Shown here: piece after piece, positions 34,608 through 41,994 of the stretch | Numbering within the stretch: position 1 is the first letter of the stretch | Layout: each line of letters opens with the position of its first letter | NCBI RefSeq assembly: GCF_002162135.1 | Contig: NZ_CP021382.1 | Span: forward strand, 124,001 to 188,000 | DNA length: 64,000 nt | Reading direction: 5' to 3' | DNA from: Cellvibrio sp. PSBB006 | Lineage (GTDB): Bacteria > Pseudomonadota > Gammaproteobacteria > Pseudomonadales > Cellvibrionaceae | Notes under the pieces: generated by a model | Database searches by the model: none | Told to the model about the DNA's origin: nothing | What the model saw: the letters and a program-made list of their open reading frames with translations, nothing else | Position numbers and translations under genes: made by a program

Positions 34608-35552
34608 TTAGATTTTTATTGCTTGGGAAACGTTTTTCTGCCAGTCCTCGTCCCGTTTGTCATAGGTTACCGTCGTACTTACGTCACTGTGTCCAGCTAA
34701 TTGTCTAACGGTATTTAGATCAATTCCCTTTTCAAGTAATTGGGTTATAAATGTTCTACGCAGATCGTGCGGCGTAAATTTCTCGACACCGGATAGTTGC
34801 TGTAGAATATACAATGTATAATTAAGTCCACTCGGTGATAATCTATTGCCAATAACTTCCCCGTTTTTAGTGATTTTGCAAAACAGCGGGCCGCTGACCT
34901 CACTCCGATATTCCCTCCATTTATTTAATGCATGTAATATTTCTTTCGCTAAATAAATTTGACGAGATTTCCTTCCCTTTCCCTCTCTTACGATTAATAA
35001 GCCATTTTTAAAATCAATATCGTATAAATTAAGTGCACAGATTTCTGAGCAACGTAGGCCGGCACCGATGCCAACGAGTAAAATCGCGTGATTACGTGTT
35101 CTCACGGCGGGGCAGTGGATGGTATTGCAAGCCCCAAGTAGCTTAGCAATTTCATCTTTTGATAGTCGTCTACCGGTTCTTACAGCATTTCCTTTCAGGG
35201 ACTTTACCGAATTTATACGCAGCATAGTGTCTGCATCGATTTGACCTAGGTTGAATGCCGTTTTTGCTATACCTTTCAACCCTGCTAAAGCCAAGTTGAC
35301 ACTATTAACTGCATATCCAGCTTCGGTGAACACAGATCTAATAAGATGAACCTTTTCAAAAGTCAGCATGCTCCAATCGTGATGCTCAACCAATCCTTTG
35401 CTCCCAAGAATTGACGCAGACTGATGTAGTAAAGTTTTCATGGACTTTCTTCCAGTCGCTGCCAGGCTATTGAGGTAAATGGAATAGGCTGATTTGCTTT
35501 CAACTTTAAATTCTATCTTTGATAATTTGGTTTTTGCTGATTGTGTAGCCAT
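34608..35552 (-). CDS. Tyrosine recombinase
   Basis: A 314-residue phage-type integrase with the full catalytic set: Arg in GAGLRCSE, Lys in GKGRKSRQI, HDLRR for His-x-x-Arg, GHSDV for the second His and TVTYDKR for the nucleophile Tyr. It has no DUF4102 arm domain and none of the extra helix that defines IntI. The start is ATG 35552, with GGAG eight bases upstream. It is convergent with the XRE gene and lies next to a RadC-like gene, a common set at the edge of small genomic islands. No tRNA is adjacent. Confidence 0.9.
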   Translation of the reverse strand: MATQSAKTKLSKIEFKVESKSAYSIYLNSLAATGRKSMKTLLHQSASILGSKGLVEHHDWSMLTFEKVHLIRSVFTEAGYAVNSVNLALAGLKGIAKTAFNLGQIDADTMLRINSVKSLKGNAVRTGRRLSKDEIAKLLGACNTIHCPAVRTRNHAILLVGIGAGLRCSEICALNLYDIDFKNGLLIVREGKGRKSRQIYLAKEILHALNKWREYRSEVSGPLFCKITKNGEVIGNRLSPSGLNYTLYILQQLSGVEKFTPHDLRRTFITQLLEKGIDLNTVRQLAGHSDVSTTVTYDKRDEDWQKNVSQAIKI

Positions 35553-35679
35553 AAGGACTCCTATCATGGTGGAAGGCTTTTGAGCAATGGTTGTTCGAGG
35601 CACTAATTAATGGGGGGACTGGGGTGCTATGGCAATCGAGGTTTAATACACATTAAACAGAGTAAAGTTGGAGCACTGG

Positions 35680-36195
35680 CTATGCGTCTATCAGCCCCCG
35701 CTCTGCGAAGCTGACGATGTGCGTACCGCCGACGACCAGATGATCAAGAGTCTGAATATCTACTATATCTAGTGCGTTCTTCAATCGAGCCGTGATCGCC
35801 CTATCGGCTTGGCTGGGCTCTGCTACACCGCTTGGATGGTTGTGAGTAAAGATGACGGCAGCGGCGTTGTAGTTGAGCGCAGTCTTAACGACTTCTCTCG
35901 GATAAACAGCTGCACCGTCGATGGTGCCGAGGAACAATATCTCGTAGCCGATTACGCTGTGTTGATTGTCCAGAAGGATCATCGCAAATAACTCTCGATG
36001 ATCATCGGCAAATGTGACCCGCAAGAACTCTCTTGTCGCATCTGGACTAGTCAGGTAATTGCTGCGTTCGAAGCGTTTCTGGAGTATTCGCTCTGCCCAA
36101 TAAAGAATTTGGGTGTCTGAAATTCCGGGTGTGATTTGGACCTCGTTAGATTCTGGTGTGAAGGGCGAGCAAATTTTCTCTACGGATCGTTTCAT
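35680..36195 (-). CDS. RadC-like JAB-domain protein
   Basis: A 171-residue protein of the RadC/YsaA/YeeS type found on islands. The JAB metalloprotease-like domain has the metal site HNHPSG with a downstream Asp (PSQADRAITARL) and a family Glu (YEILFLGTIDGA). The usual N-terminal HhH segment of chromosomal RadC is missing. Function in mobile elements is unproven. The start is ATG 36195 (RBS GGAG, 36200-36210), not an upstream in-frame ATG that lies in the hairpin leader. Confidence 0.85.
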   Translation of the reverse strand: MKRSVEKICSPFTPESNEVQITPGISDTQILYWAERILQKRFERSNYLTSPDATREFLRVTFADDHRELFAMILLDNQHSVIGYEILFLGTIDGAAVYPREVVKTALNYNAAAVIFTHNHPSGVAEPSQADRAITARLKNALDIVDIQTLDHLVVGGTHIVSFAERGLIDA

Positions 36196-36215
36196 TGGTT
36201 TTTCTCCGTGCACAA

Positions 36216-36253
36216 GCAAAGGGCCTCCCATCATCAGATGGGAGGCCCTTTGC
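36216..36253. terminator. Long perfect hairpin between radC-like and zinc-ribbon genes
   Basis: GCAAAGGGCCTCCCATC and its exact complement pair across ATCA, 17 bp of perfect stem. It ends transcription of the upstream gene or attenuates the radC-like gene. Confidence 0.65.
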
Positions 36254-36273
36254 TAAATTTGTGGGTGAGTTTT

Positions 36274-36585
36274 TTAGATATAGTTGATGGGTGTGGAACT
36301 AAAGGAACAGCCGCATGAGCGACATTGGTGGTTATCAAGAATCTCTGTATCGATCACGGTGCCTATCGCAGCCCCAACGCCGTATCCGACCGCTATGCAG
36401 CGAACCAGTAGGGGCAATGCAGCGACGGGTCCGGTTATAACCGGACCGGCCATTACACTCAGCAGCGCTCCAACTCTCCAGCCGTAGACAATCCCTCCAA
36501 CTGCACCAACTATTCCACCAATCCTGCGTCCTCGATTCAGGGTGCTAATGCACACCGATTCGCAACTCGGGCATTGTAAAATCAT
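36274..36585 (-). CDS. Zinc-ribbon protein with glycine-rich membrane segment
   Basis: A 103-residue protein. CPSC near the N-terminus and CRSCGC near the C-terminus form a split zinc ribbon. Between them lie Gly/Ala-rich hydrophobic stretches (IGGIVGAVGGIVYG, AVGYGVGAAIGTVI) of glycine-zipper type, probably membrane-inserting. I start at ATG 36585, with GAGG five bases upstream. No function known. Confidence 0.65.
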   Translation of the reverse strand: MILQCPSCESVCISTLNRGRRIGGIVGAVGGIVYGWRVGALLSVMAGPVITGPVAALPLLVRCIAVGYGVGAAIGTVIDTEILDNHQCRSCGCSFSSTPINYI

Positions 36586-36713
36586 ATTCACCTCGTTATT
36601 TATCTAGATGTCTACTTAGCTTCGTGACAGTGATATAGAGGTGAAATTTTCTGGATTTAGTTATTTTCCATAGATCAAGGTTGTGCTGCATTTTATGCTG
36701 ATGCATTGCAGTC

Positions 36714-36830
36714 GACTGACGTTACGGTGGCAGCGTCCGTGAATAATTCACTGGTAAATTGCGAGCCTCGCTCACTGTTGAAGACGTCTGGTTTGCCTGA
36801 ATGAGTACGCGCTTCTAGAAAACAATCCCT
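36714..36830 (-). pseudogene. IS3-family transposase remnant
   Basis: One minus-strand frame reads EARTHSGKPDVFNSERGSQF then TSELFTDA, the rve-domain DxGSQF signature of IS3-family OrfB. Sequence on both sides is not transposase-like, so only a short scar remains. The rest of 36600-37020 holds no gene. Confidence 0.6.
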
Positions 36831-37023
36831 AAAACATGGCGTCCATGTTTGTTAAATAAGCGCCACGGTCACGTTTTGCGGCTATTCCAATCTATAATCG
36901 CCACCAGATACACAAGACCGCGCGGCAAGCGAATATATGTGTACAGCTTGCTCAATAGCTGATCAAGCCCTACGATGGTCACATATATGAACGTTGCGAG
37001 ATAAGTGATAGGGGAGGTTTAAG

Positions 37024-37659
37024 ATGGACAGATTTTTGAAGCGAGTGGTTCACCGAGAAGATGCAATAAAAGCCTGGTTCGGTGCTAAAGATATCGGGGC
37101 GATTCACTCCGCAATACAATCTTTGTTAGTGGCGCTTCCTGAAGATGAAATTTTTGAGGGGTTTGTATCTGGTTTTTCGCGGATGTTTGAATATTGTGGC
37201 AACAATCCGAGCGTGATCGCGGTGGATTTTTCTTGGTACTACGCTGGCAGGCCTACGGGTGAAGCTCTGGCCTACGGGTATGAGGAATTTAAAACAAAAG
37301 GGACCTTATCGAAGACAGATTTGGGGCCGAAAGATATACCGGGTGTTGAGATAAAGTCTGAGCCAGGAGACATGGCCGCCGAATATTTTGCGGCTATCCC
37401 TGTGCATAGGGCACTAAACGAGTGGACAAAGCTTAAGCCAGAAATTGATAAACTACTTGCAGATAATGAAAATTATGGTGATGCAATTTTACTTTTAGAT
37501 GAAATTGTTAACCTTTGGAACTATAGAATCGCGGTAAATGCTGTAACCCACGCGGCACAGTCCTTGGGTGTCGCATCGTCCGCCCGACAAAGGCTAGCAT
37601 GGGTCGTTATGACGCCTCATGAGCGAAATTCGGTAGCCATCTTCACGTTGAAACAGTAA
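37024..37659 (+). CDS. Hypothetical protein, first gene of the AHH module
   Basis: A 211-residue soluble protein of unknown family, with a helical C-terminal half ending in RLAWVVMTPHERNSVAIF. There is no signal peptide or membrane segment. It starts behind GGGGAGG and is 44 bp ahead of the AHH nuclease gene. Accessory proteins of this size accompany type VI secretion effectors, and an adaptor role is plausible but not shown. Confidence 0.65.
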   Translation: MDRFLKRVVHREDAIKAWFGAKDIGAIHSAIQSLLVALPEDEIFEGFVSGFSRMFEYCGNNPSVIAVDFSWYYAGRPTGEALAYGYEEFKTKGTLSKTDLGPKDIPGVEIKSEPGDMAAEYFAAIPVHRALNEWTKLKPEIDKLLADNENYGDAILLLDEIVNLWNYRIAVNAVTHAAQSLGVASSARQRLAWVVMTPHERNSVAIFTLKQ

Positions 37660-37703
37660 ATTAGCCTAACTGAACAATCAGTAGACATTACTAGGAGGTA
37701 TAT

Positions 37704-38564
37704 ATGCAAGTCGGTGAGTCTATCGCCATACCGGTGCCGCACCAAGTAGGAATGAATGATGATTGTCCTTTTTGTCCTATCGAAAAGGGCAAGCAATACA
37801 AGACGTATAAAGGATCGGACAATAAATCAGAAACTCTTGAAAAGATAATGGAGAAGCCTGCCAATCTTAATCAGCATCAAGCGAACGCTTGGCCCCACGA
37901 TGGAAAGGTACATTCTAGTCGAGAAGACATAGAGTCGCGATATAAACATCCCACTTACGGGTTCTATGAATTTCAAGCCCACCATCTAATTTCGGGAAAG
38001 CAGGCCTTACAAGGCCACAAAGTCGAACAATGGATCGATAAATCTCAGGGTAAAATTGAGGAAGATACTGGCTATACAGTTAACGGTTCTCTTAACGGTA
38101 TATGGGCGCCGTCGTGGCCCAAGGAATTTCGTTCCGGAGCGTTTGAAGGGCAATGGACGACCGGGGAAGTCGATATACAAGAAGTTGCAGATCATGTAAT
38201 GAAGGCGGCTAAATGTCAGTTCCATCTGGGGGCTCATAATATCGGTGATCCTCTTGATCCTGGTCAGACCAAGCACATGCGGTATGATAATTGGTTAAAG
38301 AAACAGCTTACTCAGATTAATTTGAGAATGTGGGGATGGTCACGAAAGTGTCCGTTATGCAGTGAAAATGGTGAGCGAAAAAAACCACCATTCCAGCCGA
38401 ACGAAAAGATAAACAAAGCACTAAATAAACTTTCATACCACGCTCAAGAGCAGCTGACAGCGCCTAGGAAAATGTGGTTTATATTCTTGTCCCGATTAGC
38501 ATTAAATTATCATGCTCAGGTCTGTGATCACCCCATTCCTGGTAGAAAGGCAGACAGCAAATAG
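37704..38564 (+). CDS. AHH-type HNH nuclease toxin
   Basis: A 286-residue protein with the AHH signature EFQAHHLIS (Ala92-His93-His94), then YTVNGSLNGIWAPSWP and FHLGAHN, the layout of the HNH/EndoVII-fold AHH nucleases. A Cys-x-x-Cys pair near the N-terminus (DCPFC) and another at CPLC could bind zinc. AHH domains are usually the C-terminal toxins of Rhs or PAAR-linked proteins; here it stands alone, so export would rely on an adaptor. An Imm11-like gene follows at 11 bp. RBS AGGAGG. Confidence 0.8.
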   Translation: MQVGESIAIPVPHQVGMNDDCPFCPIEKGKQYKTYKGSDNKSETLEKIMEKPANLNQHQANAWPHDGKVHSSREDIESRYKHPTYGFYEFQAHHLISGKQALQGHKVEQWIDKSQGKIEEDTGYTVNGSLNGIWAPSWPKEFRSGAFEGQWTTGEVDIQEVADHVMKAAKCQFHLGAHNIGDPLDPGQTKHMRYDNWLKKQLTQINLRMWGWSRKCPLCSENGERKKPPFQPNEKINKALNKLSYHAQEQLTAPRKMWFIFLSRLALNYHAQVCDHPIPGRKADSK

Positions 38565-38575
38565 AGGGTGATGCT

Positions 38576-39151
38576 ATGTACTTTTGGATACGCGAAGATT
38601 GGCGGCGCAGTGATACGGTCATAGGTACTCCTGATATTGGTGATGACGAAATCGATTTTTTGTTGGGTGTTCCGATTCTTAAGAATTTCAAAATGCCTGT
38701 AGAGTTCGAAACAACCTATCAATCAGGTGATAGTCCCCACCAATATTTTGATTATGGTACCTGTATTCCTGCTGTGGGCGAGATGTTTTTGAAGGCGTTG
38801 CAGAAGGCCGGAGTGGACAATTTTCAAGCTTTTCCCGCGATCTTAAAGAACTTCGCTGAGGGGAGTGTATGGGAAAATTATTATGCTCTAAATGTGATCG
38901 GTATGGTAAATGCTACAGATCTTGATAACTCACACTACGATGAAATCATGGGGGGGAATGACGAGGGCATGCCGGCGCTAGGATCATTTACAGTGCTGGC
39001 GCTGAAAGAGGAAAAGCTTCATTCTTTTGATATGTTTCGCGAGCCCATAGGTGGCAATCTTATTTTTTCGGAGCGGTTGTGGAATGTGCTGGATGTATTT
39101 TCACCGCCCGGAGGATACGGAATTATTGCGCATGAAGTGATACTTACTTAG
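38576..39151 (+). CDS. Imm11-like (DUF1629) immunity protein
   Basis: A 191-residue protein with the features of DUF1629/Imm11: WENYYALNVIGMV and NLIFSERLWNVLD in the C-terminal half, no signal peptide. It is directly downstream of the AHH nuclease gene (11 bp), the usual toxin-immunity order, and should neutralise it in the producing cell. Two other DUF1629-type genes, at 48268 and 56981, are distant relatives without a toxin. Confidence 0.7.
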   Translation: MYFWIREDWRRSDTVIGTPDIGDDEIDFLLGVPILKNFKMPVEFETTYQSGDSPHQYFDYGTCIPAVGEMFLKALQKAGVDNFQAFPAILKNFAEGSVWENYYALNVIGMVNATDLDNSHYDEIMGGNDEGMPALGSFTVLALKEEKLHSFDMFREPIGGNLIFSERLWNVLDVFSPPGGYGIIAHEVILT

Positions 39152-39178
39152 TCTCTTGAATGAGAATTCACTAGACGA

Positions 39179-40201
39179 TTAATTTACACACAGCGCTGCA
39201 CGTTGTCCGTTGTCGGACGCGCAATATACTAAGCTCGTATGTCGGCTGGCGGTAGCCAGCGCAATCAAGGTGCTGGCAGTCGCAGCACCTAAATCGCCAA
39301 AATTTTCAGCGGGGTGCTGGTGGTTAACATTATCTGCTAGGTGGCTGTTGTTTCTTGTCAGCGCCACGCCAAACTCCTTGTTGTTTATGCTTTCACCATT
39401 ATGGCTGGAGTAGATTGTCTGGATATTGTGATTGCGATTCTTGATGGCAACTGCGAATGCTGCCGATAAGGCTTCACCTAAATAAGGTTCTTCACTATAC
39501 ATATGGCCTGGCTCCATAGCGAAACCCGGCTTGTATATCCTCGCCTTTTCTGGACTGTTTTGTTCATTTGCTGAAAGTAGTAAAAAACTCGCACCTTCCC
39601 CTGGAATGAATGCATCGTTTGCTCCTTCAACCATCACTCGGTCTTGTGCATTCAAATAACCTAGCACTTTTAGATCTAAATATGAGTCGACACCGCCTAT
39701 GATCGCGTAATTGGCGCCGGTTGATTCCAAATACCTAAAAGCTAATTCCACCGCATAGATTCCAGCCGACCTTCCGTACGCAATGATTCTGCTGCTGGTT
39801 AAATCAATATTGGCACCTGTCTGAACTGCTAGATAGTTAATGAACTTGGCCGTCATCGTTGTTGGGCAATTGGGTAGACTTTCTGGACCTGCTAGGAAAA
39901 TGGGTATTGGGGCGTTTGCATGTAGGCCCGCTAACGCTTCTGCCAACGCAACTTCGGATAAGCGAAGCATTCTGCGTTGCTTGTGGTGAAGAGGGAGTTT
40001 GAGTAGCTCATCATGGAGGGGGGGAATAGCATCATTCGGAACCAATGCCATGCGATATGGTGTTGAAGTACGACCATAAATGTCCACGTCACCATACGCG
40101 CTGATACCAGCGTTAACTGCGGCTATAGTCATTCTCGTATTGCCCCCAAGGGGACAGATTATCCCTGAACTGACTATCTCTAGCGATGAAAGTTTAGACA
40201 T
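39179..40201 (-). CDS. Beta-ketoacyl-synthase-like protein, probably non-catalytic
   Basis: A 340-residue thiolase-fold protein. FIPGEGASFLLL and NFGDLGAATASTLIALA match ketoacyl synthases (the GEGAA and GxxGAA blocks), and SSGIICPLG opens the domain. At the place of the active-site Cys the sequence reads IIAYGRSAGIYA, and the usual His positions are changed, so catalysis is unlikely. KAS-like proteins of this kind accompany some type VI effector clusters, presumably in a chaperone or adaptor role. It converges with the AHH-Imm11 pair. Start at ATG 40201 with AGGA upstream. Confidence 0.75.
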   Translation of the reverse strand: MSKLSSLEIVSSGIICPLGGNTRMTIAAVNAGISAYGDVDIYGRTSTPYRMALVPNDAIPPLHDELLKLPLHHKQRRMLRLSEVALAEALAGLHANAPIPIFLAGPESLPNCPTTMTAKFINYLAVQTGANIDLTSSRIIAYGRSAGIYAVELAFRYLESTGANYAIIGGVDSYLDLKVLGYLNAQDRVMVEGANDAFIPGEGASFLLLSANEQNSPEKARIYKPGFAMEPGHMYSEEPYLGEALSAAFAVAIKNRNHNIQTIYSSHNGESINNKEFGVALTRNNSHLADNVNHQHPAENFGDLGAATASTLIALATASRHTSLVYCASDNGQRAALCVN

Positions 40202-40508
40202 GTATTGAAAGTTCCTAGCGTTAGCCAACCATTGTTAGAGACGGGACTACGGAGTCTAAACACCTTGCTTATGCCTTCTGTGCACCACTGAATGGCTTAA
40301 ATTTGTTGCCTGACAGAGCATACCTTAGATTGGACGCTGGATTTAAGAGCCCACTATAGATGATCAAGCTGAGGCGGCAAGATAAATTGAGGTGTCAGTG
40401 CTTATGGCACGTCTCGTAAAGACACAGCAGCAGGGGTGAGCAAAGAATAGCAAAAACTGGGAAGTCTATAGGCGGATTTGAGCCGTACAGCATCAGTCAA
40501 CGCGCTTT
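40202..40508. other. Intergenic region without recognised features
   Basis: No gene, repeat or RNA is visible between the ketoacyl-synthase-like gene and the MITE-like element. Confidence 0.5.
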
Positions 40509-40713
40509 GGTTAACTTTAAACAAAGCGTGAATTTTATCCATTATAAACGTAAAAAGTTCATGCAATACAGATAGATAACTCAACTTTTTCCCAAAAAAT
40601 GGACTTACAGATGGTCACTATTTTGGGAAATAGTTTAGACCGCAACGTATTGATTTTTTAGGCTTTCACCCAAGAACCAATGGACAAAAATTGAGTTTTG
40701 TTTAAAGTGAACC
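40509..40713. mobile_element. MITE-like element, copy 1
   Basis: The 205 bp are bounded by GGTTAACTTTAAACAAAGC and GTTTTGTTTAAAGTGAACC, an imperfect terminal inverted repeat. The same termini bound a 195-bp segment at 47983. The interiors are unrelated except for a CTTTTTCCCAAA-like word. There is no coding capacity. No target duplication is evident. Confidence 0.5.
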
Positions 40714-40715
40714 AT

Positions 40716-40743
40716 ATTATGGCGACCATTTGGTCGCCATAAT
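40716..40743 (-). terminator. Terminator after the 86-residue gene
   Basis: ATTATGGCGACC and GGTCGCCATAAT pair perfectly around ATTT, 16 bp downstream of the stop codon of the minus-strand gene. The loop resembles that of the 19787 hairpin. Confidence 0.7.
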
Positions 40744-40758
40744 TTATTCACATAAAGC

Positions 40759-41019
40759 TTAAGACCTTCCCTTTTTTAGTCGCTCGATTTCCTCCAGCAA
40801 TCTCGGAATGTCCTGCCGAGCATGCGCAATAAAATCATAGTCTGCAACAGTAGCTCCTGTCAGCTCTATACTTTCACCACGATCATCAACGATCGAAGTC
40901 ATGATGAAATCTGAGCCACTGGTATGGTCCCTTCCTTCAATGTAGGACTTCCAGGGTCCTGGTGTTGCCGCATCACATCGACGTTTGATTTCTTCAATTT
41001 CTCTTTCAGTCAAAGGCAT
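40759..41019 (-). CDS. Small protein behind the Rhs C-terminus, candidate immunity protein
   Basis: An 86-residue soluble protein. It opens with EREIEEIKRRCDAATPGPW and ends with DFIAHARQDIPRLLEEIERL, a layout seen in small phage-type (Ea22-like) proteins. It lies 4 bp after the Rhs toxin-like gene on the same strand, where an immunity gene is expected. Whether the role is immunity or something else is open. Confidence 0.65.
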   Translation of the reverse strand: MPLTEREIEEIKRRCDAATPGPWKSYIEGRDHTSGSDFIMTSIVDDRGESIELTGATVADYDFIAHARQDIPRLLEEIERLKKGRS

Positions 41020-41023
41020 TACT

Positions 41024-41974
41024 TTATCTCTTGTGTGGATTTTTTTTCGTTGGAGTCATCAAGTCCTGAGCCTGCTGAGGAGTGATACCCTTCATTGTTG
41101 CATGATACGGATTGTTCCTTGTGGGCGATGGCACAACGTCTCCACCCGCCCTTCGAACATCCCCAACTGTAGTGACCCCAACCTGCGGATGAGGAATCCC
41201 GACAGTTAAATCCTCCAATGTCCGCCCTGAAGCACTATTAACTGATACGCCATCAAGTTTACCTGCGGCGTCGGTTTTTACGCCTGATCCACTGGCAAAT
41301 CTATCGGCTGTACATGTTCCACCACGGCAAACCAGCGCGTTGTCTGGAAGCCTATCTTGAATCTTGTCGGCATTCCTTGCTAACTTAAATGCATCACCCA
41401 CTAAGGGTGGCGAAACCCCGGACACAAGCGCATCAATATTGCTGGATTGTAACTCCCGTAACCTGTCACCACCTGCATAATACATTGCCCAGTCATTCGT
41501 CGCTAATCCGACGAATACTTGTCCCATCGCATACATGGACTGCCCAAAGGCAGGGACTGTTTCAAATAAAAATTCTTTGGGTGACTCGCCGTTTGGATCG
41601 TCGTAGCGATAGGGGTTGTTATTCCCGTAAGCATAAAGGTTAAAACTTTGGATGTTCCCTTCATGGAAGCTGACAGGGTCCATCGCCAGCATGCGTCCGA
41701 GCTCAGGGCTGTACCACCGGGCTTGTAAATCAGATAACCTAGTATCTGAATCGCGCGACGCCCCGGTAAAGCCTCTGGGATCACCGGATGGGCTGGGAAT
41801 GGGTACTCCCCAAGCATCATAAGCTTGATCCCATAATAAATTTCCGGAGTCGTCTGTGGCGGCAATCGGTGATCCTGCCGCATCGTTGTGATAGAAGGTG
41901 ATCTGCTCAACAGCGCTCGCTGACGTCGCAAACATCAGCAGACATGTGATTACAATGAAGTGTAGCGTTTTCAT
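41024..41974 (-). CDS. Rhs C-terminal core plus putative toxin, with its own signal peptide
   Basis: A 316-residue protein with a clear Sec signal (residues 1-21, ending SASA). The mature part begins with the Rhs core: ITFYHNDAAGSPIAATDDSG, then RWYSPELGRMLAMDPV and NLYAYGNNNPYRYDDPNGES. That is the conserved end that usually precedes the variable toxin. The last 100 residues or so (CRGGTCTADRFASGSG to MTPTKKNPHKR) form the variable domain, whose activity I cannot name. Normally this core is fused to the large Rhs protein; here it is a separate gene 20 bp downstream of it. Confidence 0.8.
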   Translation of the reverse strand: MKTLHFIVITCLLMFATSASAVEQITFYHNDAAGSPIAATDDSGNLLWDQAYDAWGVPIPSPSGDPRGFTGASRDSDTRLSDLQARWYSPELGRMLAMDPVSFHEGNIQSFNLYAYGNNNPYRYDDPNGESPKEFLFETVPAFGQSMYAMGQVFVGLATNDWAMYYAGGDRLRELQSSNIDALVSGVSPPLVGDAFKLARNADKIQDRLPDNALVCRGGTCTADRFASGSGVKTDAAGKLDGVSVNSASGRTLEDLTVGIPHPQVGVTTVGDVRRAGGDVVPSPTRNNPYHATMKGITPQQAQDLMTPTKKNPHKR

Positions 41975-41994
41975 TTGTTAGTCCTCCGTGAGAT

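Noticed and set aside
34608..35552. A second integron integrase able to serve the array in trans
   Set aside because: The protein is an ordinary phage-type tyrosine recombinase; I see no IntI-specific extra helix region between the second and third catalytic blocks.
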